NCBI GenBank assembly: GCA_932294295.1
Contig: OW028584.1
Location: 12,454,438 to 12,518,437 of the forward strand
DNA: 64,000 nucleotides
Direction of reading: 5' to 3'
From: Alitta virens
Lineage: Eukaryota > Annelida > Polychaeta > Phyllodocida > Nereididae
Part shown: piece after piece, positions 12,801 through 23,002 of the stretch
How positions within the stretch are numbered: the first letter of the stretch is position 1
Layout: each line of letters begins with the position of its first letter
Program-made: the position numbers and the translations under genes
The notes under the pieces: generated by a model
The model's database searches: none
What the model saw: only the letters and a program-made list of their open reading frames with translations
What the model was told of the DNA's origin: nothing

Positions 12801-15800
12801 CCCTTTTTGTGCGGCTGTCGTGTTGGCATCTTTGCCTCATTGACCTCATTTTGACTTTATCATATATAATATATCTGGGTGCAAATAGAGGTCAATGAAG
12901 CAAAATGCCAAGATGGCTGCCATGTGAAAAGGGGTTGGCATTTTTGCCTCATTGACCTCATTTTGATTACATCAGATATTATGATATCATTACCATTGTT
13001 CTTGCACTCTGTGACCTCACCATGGCTATTGTCTACTGATGACATCACACTACTGTAAGTGCAAAGAGAGGTCAATGAGGCAAAAATGCCAGTTGTACAT
13101 TTTGATATTACCCACAGGTGGACAGATTGGCCAGGATTCAAGAGTGGCATTAGCCACGAGTGAATTCTGAAGCAAATCTATCCACGAGTGATGGAATATA
13201 TAAATATACCACAGATCCACTTGGGTCTTATTGCTGATGTTCAATGCATTTTCATGTAGTATGAAAAAGTCATGAATATTAATTATTGCTATCAACCAAT
13301 CAGAGCACTGCATGATGTTACTAAACTATGTGGCAATGTCATCACCTCAAACTTTTCACTGTCATTTTATGGTTAATAAAGCAATTTACGAATGATATTT
13401 ACAAACCGATTGTGGAATATTGTCAGAATTTGTTTTGATAGTAGATTTTGAAAGAAAATTATTTATTGTTCAGTTTTATTTAATTGTATTACAGAAGCGA
13501 CAACGCTCCTAGGACGTTGCCCTTAGCAACACAGATATAGACCATTGACTTTCCGTCACGTTTTTGCCTCTAGAATCGTTAATCTTTTTAGCGACCTCAA
13601 CATTTTATATCTAATGGTTCTCATGTTGTGATTCCGACTATTGTTTTGAAGTGGTGGCACTAGTTCAAACGGCGAAGCGCTTAGCTGCAAATAGTGATTT
13701 TTTGTCACTTGCTTGCCCTACATAGAAGTGTGTGGTATACATTTCCCATCCTTGTAAGGTGAACCATGTGGTAAAGACATGTATACCACATAGGCTATAC
13801 CACATGGCTTTTCTTTCAAACAATATTGGTAGTAGAGCTATAAATGGCACACCATTAGAACCGCGATACAAAAGCGCAACTTAAAAACTATATTTTATAA
13901 AGATCCGACCAGTAGAAGTTGAGAAAATGTTGATTATAGTACAAATTTAGGCCTCTCAAAATCTAGGATTTTAGTAAAAATTGTCCATAAAGCCAATGCG
14001 TCCAAATTGCAACAAGCAACAACAAACTTGAATGATGTTTTTGGGGAAGAATCAGGGCTTGTTTAATTTAAGTTATGATATTTGCCACTAAATTAAATAC
14101 AAATGCTATGTTAGTATTGATTAACACATTTAAAAAATAGATCGTTGAAAAGGCGTCGCAACAACGCTTGTTCAGTGCCGTTTACGAAAATAGTACCTTC
14201 TGCAGTTGGTGGAATTCCACGGTAAAGTTGTTCAATTTCATGACGTTAGTAGAGTTTAAGTCAAAAGAAATCGTCTGAACCAGTTTTACAGCGAAAGAAA
14301 CAAATGAGTAGTAATTGCACTACTTTATGTGCAGACGACGCGCGGAAGCATTTCCCTCCCCGATTTCAGGGGAGTGGAAAATCGGTTATGAGCAAGTCCG
14401 GTGCTTTGCACTGGATCGTAGCACCGCCTTTCGGAAGAAAACGTGAGGAACCCCACACTTTAAAGGCAGCTTGTCAGACTCAATGTTGTTGATTGTGACA
14501 GACTGAGTCGGTTAGAGAGGTATGATTGGAACCATTTAAGATCAGTGCCATCAATACCATATATGTTCTTTAGTCTATTTATAAGTATATCATGATCCAT
14601 AGCATCAAAGGCAGCTGAGAGATCGAGTAAAACCCGCATCAAACCTTCCCCTTTGCTCATTATGTCATTGTGGATCTTTATAAGGAGGGTTTCAGTGCTA
14701 TAAAATTCCTTGTAAGCTGTTTGTTGTCTCCTAAGTTATATTAAACTAGATGTTCCGTGTATTGAGCAATAATGGCACTTTCGATCATATTTCTCAGAAA
14801 TGGTAAATAAGACACTGATCTATAGTTTTTCATTGTCAGTTCTTGGCTAGATTTTTTTTACTAGATGTTTAATCAGTGCATGCTTTAGTTCTCTGGGCAT
14901 TTTATCCAAATGCAAGGAAACATTGGCTAGTTCAGTAAGCAAAGGCAAAATTTCGTCTATGCACTCTTTAGTTAGCCATGTTGGAAATGGGTCAAGTTTG
15001 TAGTATTTCGTGGGCATGGCTAAAAATTAGCTTACTTTCTTCCTTTTCAGATAGTTTTCTAAATTCTGTTAATTTATTCATTGGGGATGTGTTTGGATTG
15101 CTGTCTACATTGGTTGGTGTGTTTGTGAATCTAGATCTAATATCATTAATTTTATCATCAAAATACTTATTAAATTCATCTTACAAAATGTTGTCATCAT
15201 CATAAGGTGGTAGTTGCAGATTATGCTTTCTGTGTAGGCTAGCGTTCATTTCCTCTATGTTTTTGGATCTTACTGGCAAGATGTTTTGATCTAAAGTCAT
15301 TAAGTAGTTTGTTGAAAGCATTTCGCATTTACCTAACATTTTCCCAGTCCGTAAGGGAGCCAGATTTCCTCCGTCTTTTTTTCAGCTTTTCTTTTCTTGA
15401 ACTCTTTTATATCTGCATTTGTTCATGGGTTAGGTTTCCTACTATGGATAGTCCTTTCCACCTTGGGGGCATGGAAATCTAAAACATCGCCAAGTGAATC
15501 ATATTTATGAACTAGGTCATTTAAGTATTCAATGGTTTTATTTTCTTGAATTTTGTTTGTACTCATTAAGTTTGACACCATATGTCTTTCGAATTTCTTT
15601 TTCGTTTGATTCTTGTTGGACATGGCACTGACTTGAAATAAAATACAGTTAAGATCAGAGTTCAGATCACTGATTAAACGGGTTAACAGTGAATTTATGC
15701 GTGTTATGACCAAATCAAGTGTGTTATTTATGTGTTGTTCCAGTGACATGTTGAACTAGGTCAAACATTTCAAGAATGTCCAGAAAACGTTTTGCTTTTG

Positions 15801-18800
15801 CATCTTTGGATTTGTTATCATGAAAATTGAAGTCCCCTGTGAGCACAAATTCATGATTACAGCTCAGATAGTGTGTCAAGAATCTAGTTAACTCATCATA
15901 AAATTCATCAAGAGTATATTTTTTCATTTTTGAAGATACCGGTTTGTAATTAGTTACAATAGTTATCTTTTTCAAAGGTGTTCATTTTTAGAAGATTATG
16001 TTTTGTTGCTACGCGGCTCGCTTCACTAGTGCTCCACCAGATCTGTCATCGTGTGGTGCACTTAGAATGCGACTTTCACCGTTGTTTTCAAGTACTCCAA
16101 TTTCAACTGATCTTAGCCAGGTTTCCACAAATAGGAAGATGTCAATATCATGCTCTTCCTTGAAATCTTTGACTAGCTGAGTTTTTTTTAAGAATTGAGC
16201 ATTTCATAGATCTGCAGATAGCTCTTACTTGATTTAGATTGGACGTCTCTGCTGTTCTTACTTGATTTAGTCTCTTTTCTGTTAACCTCAGATTTGTCAC
16301 AACATTCATTGTTACTATTTGAGAAGTCATTTAGCAATTGGAAACTATTACTCACTATAATGGGTTTTGGAGCTAAATCTCTACACCTTGGCTTATGTTT
16401 GAAGTGTTTACCATTTTTGACCCAGGTAGAAGGATTATGTGGTGTAGCATTTCTGATGTTTTTTGTCACTAAAAAGTGGTTATGATAGCTGCAAGAAAGA
16501 GTTTTTTTTTCTGAGAACACTGTATCATCAGTTCTGTGATTTCCGCTGTATTTACCTAGATTAGAAACCAATGCCGATTTGTGACTTTGATTATGTATTT
16601 TATTATAATTTTCTGGGACAGAACAATTAGAACTTAATTATAATTTGGTCAATTTGGCAGGCCTATTTCATTTCCTGCAGTACATATTGCAGACGATTCA
16701 GTATACACTGTTGTAAAGGGGGGCCTTTTGTCAGCGACAGCATGACTGTCTTAGCAGGGCCCTCCTGTCCTTGTATATTTTTATATAATTTGGCCTATTT
16801 CAATTGCTGCTCCGTTTCCATCCATCTTCAGTATCTAATTCGGGTTTATCTTAGCAACATGCTCACTTTCTCATTGCAGTCGTTGGATAGGTTTGGAGGA
16901 CACCCAAAAGATGTTTACATTCATGTGGACAGATGGGACATTCTCAGGCTACCCACCATGGATGGCCAAGACAGTCGGTGAACGCGACACTTCTTCTGAT
17001 CAATGTTACTACTGGGACAAAGGGAGCTGGAAGAAAAGTGATTGCTCAAGTGACCGCCAGGTGGCATGTCAAGTCAGGTTTCCAGGTAAGTTTTTACTAG
17101 TTTGCGAAAAACCACACTCCCTCCGTATCGTCATCATTATGAGGGCAGGGGCCTAGCTCAGAGGTAGCGCTCTGGGCTTCCAACCGCTGGGTGTGGGGTT
17201 CAATTCCCGGTCAAGCCTAAGTTGGGTGGCTGTTTCATCCTTCATCTCATTGCCATGGTCTCTGCCTGTCCTAATTAGCCCAACTGGTGCAGAAATACAG
17301 GACGTAAAGTCCTAATCACCCACCCACCCACCCGTATCGTCATTGTTTTAGAGATTTAAAAATCTTTTATCGCAGTTTATACTGCTTGTTTGTCGCGCGA
17401 AAAACTCACCAAGCATGACCTCATTTGCCACCAAATCATGCCAAGACCTATTCCCAGACAATGTCACCGCCGTTTTATTGTAATAAACTTGATCACAATC
17501 ATTTTCCTTCCCGGAAGCCTCCTTGCTCAGACTGTGTCAGTGAGCATGTGCACCGCAACATTTTAGTGTGTGCTATTTATAGAACAGCGGATAAACAAAC
17601 ACACGTGGCGTCATCCTTCTCAAGGCATCCGATCCTAATCGTAGACAATTACAGGTTTCACAGCCTGCGATAAATGATATTATTGATCATACACCATAGT
17701 TACTGATACAAATCAGGGCAGGGGGCCTAGCTCAGAGGTAGCGCTCTGGGCTTCCAACCGCTGGGTGTGGGGTTCAATTCCCGGTCAAGCCTAAGTTGGA
17801 TGGCTGTTTCATCCTTCGTCTCATTGCCATGGTCTCTGCCTGTCCTAATTAGCCCAACTGGTGCAGAAATACAGGATGTTAAGCCCTTATCACACACACA
17901 CTGATACAAATCACTATTGTTTTCACAGGAATGTATATTGTAAGCTTTTGTTGAATTATAAATGCTAAAAAAAGATTCTGCCTTTTATTTTTACCCTTTA
18001 TTTGATATATTTTCAATTTTATTTAAAATTTTTAACAATGTTATTTTTGTTTATAAAGATATGATGAATAAAATTGAAAAATTACACAAACTAATACAGA
18101 AATATTTGCACATAATATAGCCTCATTTCATACTGGCCTGTGGCTCTCACCCCTAAATTTTCACACTCTGACTTAACGTTTTCAATGAGAGTTAAGAATA
18201 TGTTTGATTCTTAGAATTGCAAGTTCACAGGTAAAAAATCACGTCAAAACGGGTTTTCATTTTCTATAATTATTACACAAAATAAATTATTTATAAATAC
18301 ATTGAACAATTAAGAGGCATTTGTCTTGTCATTTTACATTTAGAACTTTATGTTATTTATAGGGGGTTATATGGGGGGGGGGTGTACAACAATACCAGGG
18401 TGTAGTAACTGCCTCCGCACACTCATATCTTTATTATTGTTCTGATATTGAAATTTTAAAGCATTTTATTCGGCCACTGTCGTCAGCATTCAAGCACTAG
18501 CTCTGCCAGCTTCAGAGGGTCTCTAAATTGCATCTTCTCATATCATTAATATCATGGATCCTGACACCTGTACTTTGCGTGTAAAATTATTAAAATAAAC
18601 TGATGTGTTTTGGATGTGGGGTGGCCCAATGTGTGACATGTTGGGAGGCTGTTTTCTGGCAAGCTAAATTGGCTCAAAATGTTGTGAAAACGGTTAATGA
18701 ATTAGAAATCAGTAAAATCATATATGTCTACAGGCATTTAAAGGTGCACTGTTTGTCAAATTTGCACATTAAAATAATGATATAAATCAATACTACCTTC

Positions 18801-19520
18801 TTGTCTCATGATATTTTTCACCATTACATATGCACTTTTGCACAACAACTTAGTTTTAATTTACAATAAATAATATAAATATTAGTTTTTTATGCCATCA
18901 AAAACTCAATATGTAAACAAACCCAGTGATGACGTCACAATACTGAACAATGGCGATGATGTCATTTCCATTGTGTTTCCAATGTTTTTGTCTGGATTTT
19001 CTCTCTATGTATTAATTATTTTTAAATAATTAATCAAATTTTGTGTGCCTTGATTAATAAAGGTAATTTTCAACAGTTTGATAGCATCTTAGAAAATTGT
19101 AACTTTAAGTTAGAAACAGATAGCTTCTATACTTTTTTTTTTTTTTTTTTTTTTTGGTGGTCCTTATTGGCCATGTTAAAATCATCATGTATGTCTCATT
19201 GCCTTGTCAACTTATTTTTAAACCTTATGTGAATTTCTTTTTATTATGAATTTTTAAATTTTCTCCATTTCATTCCAGAATGCCCAATGATGGAACCTTC
19301 AAAACTTATTCAAACGTTCCATCTAAAGAAGACTTCTGGGAAGGCAGCAAGTGATCACGTGACTGAACTGAACCTGAGTTTCCATAGATGTGCGCATGCG
19401 TGCATAAAAGATGATGACTGCGGATCATTCAATTACAACTCAAAGATACAAATTTGTCAGCTCAATGTATATTGTGAGAGAATTCTTGTCTCATCACCAG
19501 ACTTTGATTATTGGGAATGA
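6817..19520 (+). CDS. secreted two-C-type-lectin-domain plus PAN/apple protein (six exons)
   Basis: Joined exons 6817-6895, 8546-8756, 10713-10921, 11762-11948, 16880-17085 and 19279-19520 give 1134 nt, i.e. 377 residues plus TGA. Every junction is GT-AG and the phases run 1,2,1,2,1. Residues 1-26 are a signal peptide with hydrophobic core MLICSLVLIGLIYF. CTLD1 spans about 32-161: paired cysteines, a QPD sugar-selectivity motif (129-131), and WEK (146-148) in place of the usual WND, so calcium binding is doubtful. CTLD2 spans about 170-294 with WIGLED (231-236) but no EPN/QPD tripeptide. Residues 299-363 form a PAN/apple-like module with HRCAHAC, DDDCGSFNY and ICQL. Each CTLD is split by one phase-2 intron at the same place, indicating internal duplication. 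In known families QPD favours galactose. A role in secreted glycan recognition or immunity is inferred. Confidence 0.85.
7541..7612 (+). repeat. proximal part of the 52-bp exon-2-boundary array
   Basis: Two units, each containing attcacattaattccag or its degenerate form plus cattcagctgcc. They match the array at 8321-8570 and were separated from it by insertion of the foldback element at 7613-8320. Confidence 0.65.
7613..8320 (-). mobile_element. TTAA-type foldback element, family A (5'-deleted or rearranged copy)
   Basis: Read on the - strand it starts TTAAAGCCTAGG and then TAGCCGGTTTTGCCG, with tandem short G+C-rich words of the acccgccgagt type. Long stretches are the reverse complement of the element at 26420-27036. 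A ~90-bp segment (aatattaggggagcagcag and neighbours) occurs twice, near 7647-7744 and 7843-7934. It interrupts the 52-bp array in intron 1. The second terminal repeat was not found. It is non-coding. Confidence 0.65.
8321..8545 (+). repeat. 52-bp tandem array of the exon 2 splice acceptor
   Basis: The AG of each ccag falls at 8338, (degenerate unit), 8441, 8493 and 8545, i.e. 52 bp apart. Units match through the pyrimidine/AG region into the first 25 coding bases of exon 2. The last unit is the real acceptor. The upstream units read ASTFSCPA-like and then reach a stop. Confidence 0.8.
8546..8756 (+). CDS. lectin gene exon 2 (first half of CTLD1)
   Basis: The acceptor is acattaattccag/cttcaac and the donor is gcatt/gtaagtaa. 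It encodes ASTFTCPTGFSKY, the first CTLD cysteines (residues 32, 45, 59) and a linker to residue 96. The acceptor and the first ~25 coding bases are the last unit of a 52-bp tandem array in the intron. Confidence 0.85.
9048..9140 (+). repeat. dispersed repeat family B, partial copy
   Basis: Contains gaggagtccacccatgttac, a near-palindromic accccatcgatggggt and cttttacttgcctcagc. The same modules recur around 10178, 25938, 43446, 54945, 56880, 58688, 60345 and 61690. No coding sequence is present. Confidence 0.7.
9282..9480 (+). mobile_element. second tRNA-derived SINE-like element (family C)
   Basis: gtagtggtctagtggttca resembles a tRNA A-box region and, about 45 bp later, ggtcctggattcgactcc is a good B box. 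The body continues with gtgacttgtgccttatg and beyond. It is unrelated to family S downstream of the tRNA part. The 3' end is a guess and only one copy was seen. Confidence 0.5.
10178..10640 (+). repeat. dispersed repeat family B, long copy
   Basis: Runs from the ctgggtctgaagcctagccag module through gatgagatgataaggcttgg and gtgttacacatttatcc. It continues to a distal part (gtcagtggtaggtattagcc, gccaggaataggtcgc). Both parts recur in inverted order at 43446-43870, so the full repeat is about 450 bp. It lies in lectin intron 2. Confidence 0.6.
10713..10921 (+). CDS. lectin gene exon 3 (second half of CTLD1)
   Basis: The acceptor is ttatgttgcag/gttctgg and the donor is gataatg/gtaagcc. It carries YRWADG, DAWKSDQPDNN with the QPD tripeptide, the adjacent cysteines CC at 138-139, DWEKAKC and DKFICQY. 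This is the expected order for the long-loop and C-terminal half of a CTLD. Confidence 0.9.
11487..11606 (+). mobile_element. SINE family S, 5'-truncated
   Basis: Starts at the end of the tRNA-like head (aagcctaag) and runs to the (ca)n tail. The 14-bp duplication cttataatgaatat flanks it at 11473-11486 and 11607-11620. It lies in lectin intron 3. Confidence 0.88.
11644..11750 (+). mobile_element. SINE family S inserted at the exon 4 splice acceptor
   Basis: A 5'-truncated copy flanked by the perfect 13-bp duplication taatatttcagat at 11631-11643 and 11751-11763. The duplicated bases include the pyrimidine-rich tract and AG of the exon 4 acceptor, leaving two identical acceptors 120 bp apart. 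The element has mutations relative to its neighbour (tataagctaat in place of aaagccctaat). Confidence 0.85.
11762..11948 (+). CDS. lectin gene exon 4 (first half of CTLD2)
   Basis: The acceptor is taatatttcag/atacag and the donor is cgggga/gtaagta. It encodes DTECLPNYHHMPNTRLCF through the second CTLD's first helix region. The acceptor is the downstream copy of a SINE target-site duplication. Using the identical upstream copy (11641) would read into the SINE and hit a stop after about 19 codons. Confidence 0.85.
12824..13091. repeat. two adjacent foldback elements
   Basis: The second hairpin has perfect 24-bp arms at 12936-12959 and 13068-13091 (tggcatttttgcctcattg...). The first (12824-12847 with 12888-12910) uses nearly the same arm sequence with mismatches. 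Both are palindromic around A+T-rich centres. They lie in lectin intron 4 and look like two copies of a MITE placed head to tail. Confidence 0.7.
13092..14459. other. lectin intron 4, mostly unannotated
   Basis: No exon found. A 10-bp inverted repeat (ccatgtggta at 13764-13773 and its complement at 13798-13807) and scattered short foldbacks are present. Between 14304 and 14459 a G+C-richer segment has no recognised identity. Confidence 0.35.
14460..16571 (-). pseudogene. decayed non-LTR retrotransposon (CR1/L2-like), antisense in lectin intron 4
   Basis: Reading the - strand: 16571-16188 encodes a basic, Ser/Asn-rich N-terminal segment. 15975-15724 carries the endonuclease motif VLTGDFNFHDN, and 15749-15423 continues with LDLVITRINSLL. 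14660-14460 carries the reverse-transcriptase block LLDLSAAFDAMDHDILINRL, then WFQSYLSNR. Several frameshifts and stops separate these pieces. The copy ends before the catalytic F/YxDD motif, so it lost its 3' part by deletion or a break. The usual LINE defect is 5' truncation. It is not functional. Confidence 0.8.
16880..17085 (+). CDS. lectin gene exon 5 (second half of CTLD2)
   Basis: The acceptor is ctcattgcag/tcgttgg and the donor is tttccag/gtaagt. It encodes RWIGLEDTQKMFTFMWTDG and then QCYYWDKGSWKKSDCSS and VACQV. Bases 16919-17081 have a 163-bp copy differing at one position at 22840-23002. Confidence 0.9.
17135..17331 (+). mobile_element. full-length SINE family S
   Basis: Head ggcctagctcagaggtagcg (A box), anticodon-loop-like cttccaa, B box ggttcaattcccggtcaag, then body and a (ccca)n tail. 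The duplication ccgtatcgtcat lies at 17123-17134 and 17332-17343. The cttccaa loop is what tRNA-Gly(UCC) carries, so a tRNA-Gly origin is possible but not proven. Confidence 0.88.
17716..17900 (+). mobile_element. full-length SINE family S
   Basis: Nearly identical to the copy at 17135 through the head and body, ending in (ca)n. It has a perfect 13-bp duplication ctgatacaaatca at 17703-17715 and 17901-17913. It lies in lectin intron 5. Confidence 0.9.
17914..19278. other. lectin intron 5, distal part
   Basis: A+T-rich, with a G9 run near 18374 and a ~24-T run at 19133-19156. No exon or recognised repeat. The T run may be the complement of a retroposed poly(A), but nothing beside it is identifiable. 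Confidence 0.4.
19279..19520 (+). CDS. lectin gene exon 6 (PAN/apple-like domain and stop)
   Basis: The acceptor is catttcattccag/aatgccc. The 80 encoded residues contain six cysteines spaced as in PAN/apple modules (299, 335, 339, 345, 357, 363), with the central C..C.....CGSFNY signature. The TGA stop is at 19518-19520. An attaaa polyadenylation-like signal follows at 19529-19534. Confidence 0.85.
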
Positions 19521-19621
19521 ATATCTTTATTAAAAAGAAGTTATATGATTATGCCCGATTGTTGGCAATGAATGAAATCTTGAATCAATTGATTAATTAA
19601 AAACATTTTACAAGGGTAAAT

Positions 19622-20505
19622 TACTCAGCAATATACTGTACTCAGCAATATACTGTACTCAGCAATAAACTGTACTCAGCAACATACTGTACTGTACTCG
19701 GCAATATACGGTACTCTGCAATATACTGTACTCAGCTATATACTGTACTCAGCAATATACTGTACTCAGCAATATACTGTACTCAGCTATATACTGTACT
19801 CAGCAATATACTGTTCTCAGCAATATACTGTACTGTACTCAGCAATATATGGTACTCAGCAATATACTGTACTCCGCAATATACTGTACTGTACTGTACT
19901 CGGCAATATATGGTACTCAGCAATATACTGTACTCAGCTAAATACTGTACTCAGCAATATACTGTACTCAGCAATATACTGTACTAAGCAAATATACTGT
20001 ACTCAGCAATATACTGTACTGTACTCAGCAATATACTGTACTCAGCAATATACTGTACTCAGCACTATACTGTACTCAGCACTATACTGTACTCAGCACT
20101 ATACTGTACTGTACTCAGCCATATACTGTACTCAGCAATATACTGTACTGTACTCAGCTATATACTGTACTCAGCAATATACTGTACTCAGCAATATACT
20201 GTACTGTACTCAGCAATATATGGTACTCAGCAATATATGGTACTCAGCAATATACTGTACTCCGCAATATACTGTACTGTACTCGGCAATATATGGTACT
20301 CTGCAATATACTGTACTCAGCTATATACTGTACTCAGCAATATACTGTACTCAGCAATATACTGTACTCAGCAATATACTGTACTAAGCAAATATACTGT
20401 ACTCAGCAATATACTGTACTTTACTCAGCAATATACTGTACTCAGCAATATACTGTACTCAGAAATATACTGTACTCAGCAATATGCTGTACTCAGCAAC
20501 TGTCG
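19622..20505. repeat. 17-bp minisatellite, about 50 units
   Basis: The unit is close to tactcagcaatatactg, with variants (gtactgtactcag insertions, ctcggcaatatatgg). The array starts about 100 bp after the lectin stop codon and just beyond its likely poly(A) site. Open frames through it are by-products of the repeat. Confidence 0.9.
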
Positions 20506-20589
20506 TCAGCATATAAGTGCTCGTTAATTATAAACAAATGGAAGCCATGTAGTCAGACCTAATATTTTTCATACGCCTTTGTTTTGCTG

Positions 20590-22435
20590 GTGTTTCCCAG
20601 ATTTAGATTTTAGATTTTTTTATTTGTACACAGTATGTAGTACTTGAATACAGTTAGTACATTGCATAAACAATAAAAGAAGACATGAGCATACTGTGGG
20701 GGATGTGCACTAGCTTACTAAAAAGCTGCAAAATTGTACACACCCCTTACATTATAAATAAAAAGAAAAAAGAGGCTATTTAAATATGATTGAAATTAAA
20801 TTCATATAGTAGCAAATAATAATAAAAAAGAAAACAAAAATGAAGTGACATATATTGCATAATTCCACACTAATATTAATTGCAAAGTTGCTTTTTTAAA
20901 GCTTTATTAAAGGCTTTGACACTAGTTTTGCTTTTTAATGTTATATTCGCATGTAACCATAGACTTGGTGCTTGTCCCAGATAACTTTTATTGTATATGT
21001 TTGTTGTATGATGTGGTGTCCTTAAATTGTTTCTGTTTCTTGTATTGTAGTCATGGTTTGTCAGGCTAAACAAGTTTGTAATTTTTAATGGTAATATTTC
21101 ACTTATATACTTATAGGATATATTAAACAATGAGCTTTTTAGCTAGATTATCAAATTTTAATATTTTACCCTTTTTATAGTATGGTTCTAGTCTGGTCCT
21201 TCTTTTGACATTATATTTCCTTATACTTTGTAAATCCTTGCTTTTCAACATAGGTCCCCAGGCACTTATGGCATAAGCCAGATGACTTTGTACATTACAA
21301 TAATATCCTTGTAATTTCGATCTATAGGTATAATGTTTTTGATCATATTTAAACTATAATTTCAATAACTTTAGTTAACATATGTTTTTACTTGTAGCGT
21401 CCATTCTAAAAATTCATCCAACATGATACCCAAAAGTTTAATACTTTGACTGGAGGTATTGTTTGCCCATTTAGATCCAGTTTTCCATTGTAATTAACTT
21501 GGTTCCTTTTTGATCAAAAAATGATGTATCTTGTCTTTTCTATATTCAATGTAAGTGACTTACCATTAAACCAACTACTTAATGATCCTAAATCTTCATT
21601 GACCTTTTTGTACAAAAATTTTGAATTATTTCCAGAAGCATATATTGTTGTGTCATCTGCAAAAGTTACACCACTGCAAAATTTCGAACTTTTTGTCAAA
21701 TCATTCGCTAAAATTATATACATCAAAGGACCTAATACTGAGCCTTGCGGGGTTCCATACTTAATTAGATATTTATCTGACAGTTTTTCTTCATATTTTA
21801 CTCCGATTTGACGATCTTTGAGATAACTTTGGAACCATGATAAAACATTGCCCCTTAACCCATAATATTCTAATTTCTGAAACAAAGTGTGATGATTAAT
21901 GCTGTCGAATGCCTTTGACATGTCTAATAAATTGCTAATGTGTAATGGCCCTTGTTTATGTTTTCTAGAATGTTACCAGTCAGATCTAATATTGCATCTA
22001 CTGTGCTTCTATTTGTTCTATATCCATATTGTCCCTCATAGAATACTTTATGTTTTGTTAAAAATTGCACAACTCTCTTATGAACTATCTTTTCTAATAC
22101 TTTTGAAATTACTGGTAGAAGCGAAATAGGTCTATAATTGACTAACTCATATTTACTTTTTCCTTTATATATTGGCTTAATTATTGCTAACCTCATGTTT
22201 TCTGGAAATTTTCCTTCATTTAGAGATTTATTGAAATTTATCAAGAGTGCTCTCATGATGCCTGGGTAAATAGTTTTTAATATTTATTGGAAATATTATC
22301 ATATCCTTTACTGTTTTTATTCTTTAAACATTTGATGATTTTTTTCTATTTCAATTGTAGTAGTTGGAAAAAAGAAACAGTTTTGTTATGTTCTATTCCT
22401 CATATGCTGTCTGGGTTTCTAATTATTTATCACAC
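20590..22435 (-). pseudogene. CR1-like LINE, 3' half of ORF2 plus 3' UTR
   Basis: On the - strand, 22256-21924 has LAIIKPIYKGKSKYELVNYR and PISLLPVISKVLEKIV. 21921-21514 has MSKAFDSINH, YGTPQGSVLGPLMY and the catalytic FADDTTIYASG. 21130-20876 has the C-terminal HDYNTRNRNN block. One or more frameshifts and stops break the frame. The 3' UTR (20875-20594) ends in a tctaaa-type repeat tail and is matched by a second 3' end at 39850-40033. It is 5'-truncated and dead. Confidence 0.85.
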
Positions 22436-22440
22436 ACATG

Positions 22441-22839
22441 AATAAGATAAGATATATATACCAGACAACCTGATAAGGTAAGATAAGATAAGACTTATTG
22501 TCTTGTTGTGACCACGTGCATAATATAACATAGAAGTACAGACTGTTTTAAAGAATTAGTAACAGCACAATAAAGTAAAATCTGGATTTATTCCAGAAAT
22601 ACAAAGGGCTGGTGTTGTAATTGCAATATTTAGATTTAAAAAAGAACACAATTTATTTAAAGAAAGAAAAAAAAGATTTTTTTTTTTTTTCTTAAATATG
22701 GTTGATATTAATGATTGGTAACACATTTCAAAGTCAGAGTACACTATACAATTATACAATGGTTGCATGTGAGACATGAAGATATGTACACCCAAAAATG
22801 TCAATGTACAATGAGGCCGATAGACCAAGTTGTACATAT
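22441..22839. other. short unique segment with (GATAA)n and T runs
   Basis: Simple gataagataag tracts near 22443-22495 and a T17 run near 22676. No gene is seen before the exon copy at 22840. Confidence 0.4.
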
Positions 22840-23002
22840 ATTCATGTGGACAGATGGGACATTCTCAGGCTTCCCACCATGGATGGCCAAGACAGTCGGT
22901 GAACGCGACACTTCTTCTGATCAATGTTACTACTGGGACAAAGGGAGCTGGAAGAAAAGTGATTGCTCAAGTGACCGCCAGGTGGCATGTCAAGTCAGGT
23001 TT
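22840..23002 (+). pseudogene. partial copy of lectin exon 5
   Basis: All 163 bp match 16919-17081 with a single difference (Tyr to Phe in the SGYPPW segment). The copy begins 39 bp inside the exon and stops 4 bp before the donor, so the acceptor, the WIGLED region and the gtaagt donor were not copied. Frame is kept through WTDG, WDKGSWKKSDC and VACQV and then runs into unrelated sequence and a stop at about 23096. No other lectin exon lies near it. Probably a dead duplication, or a source of hybrid transcripts. Confidence 0.85.

Noticed and set aside
17151..17230. A- and B-box sequences as a functional tRNA gene
   Set aside because: The tRNA-like part is fused to the SINE body and repeated in many copies with target duplications.
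20237..20562. Open frames through the 17-bp minisatellite
   Set aside because: By-product of the repeat with no coding signal.
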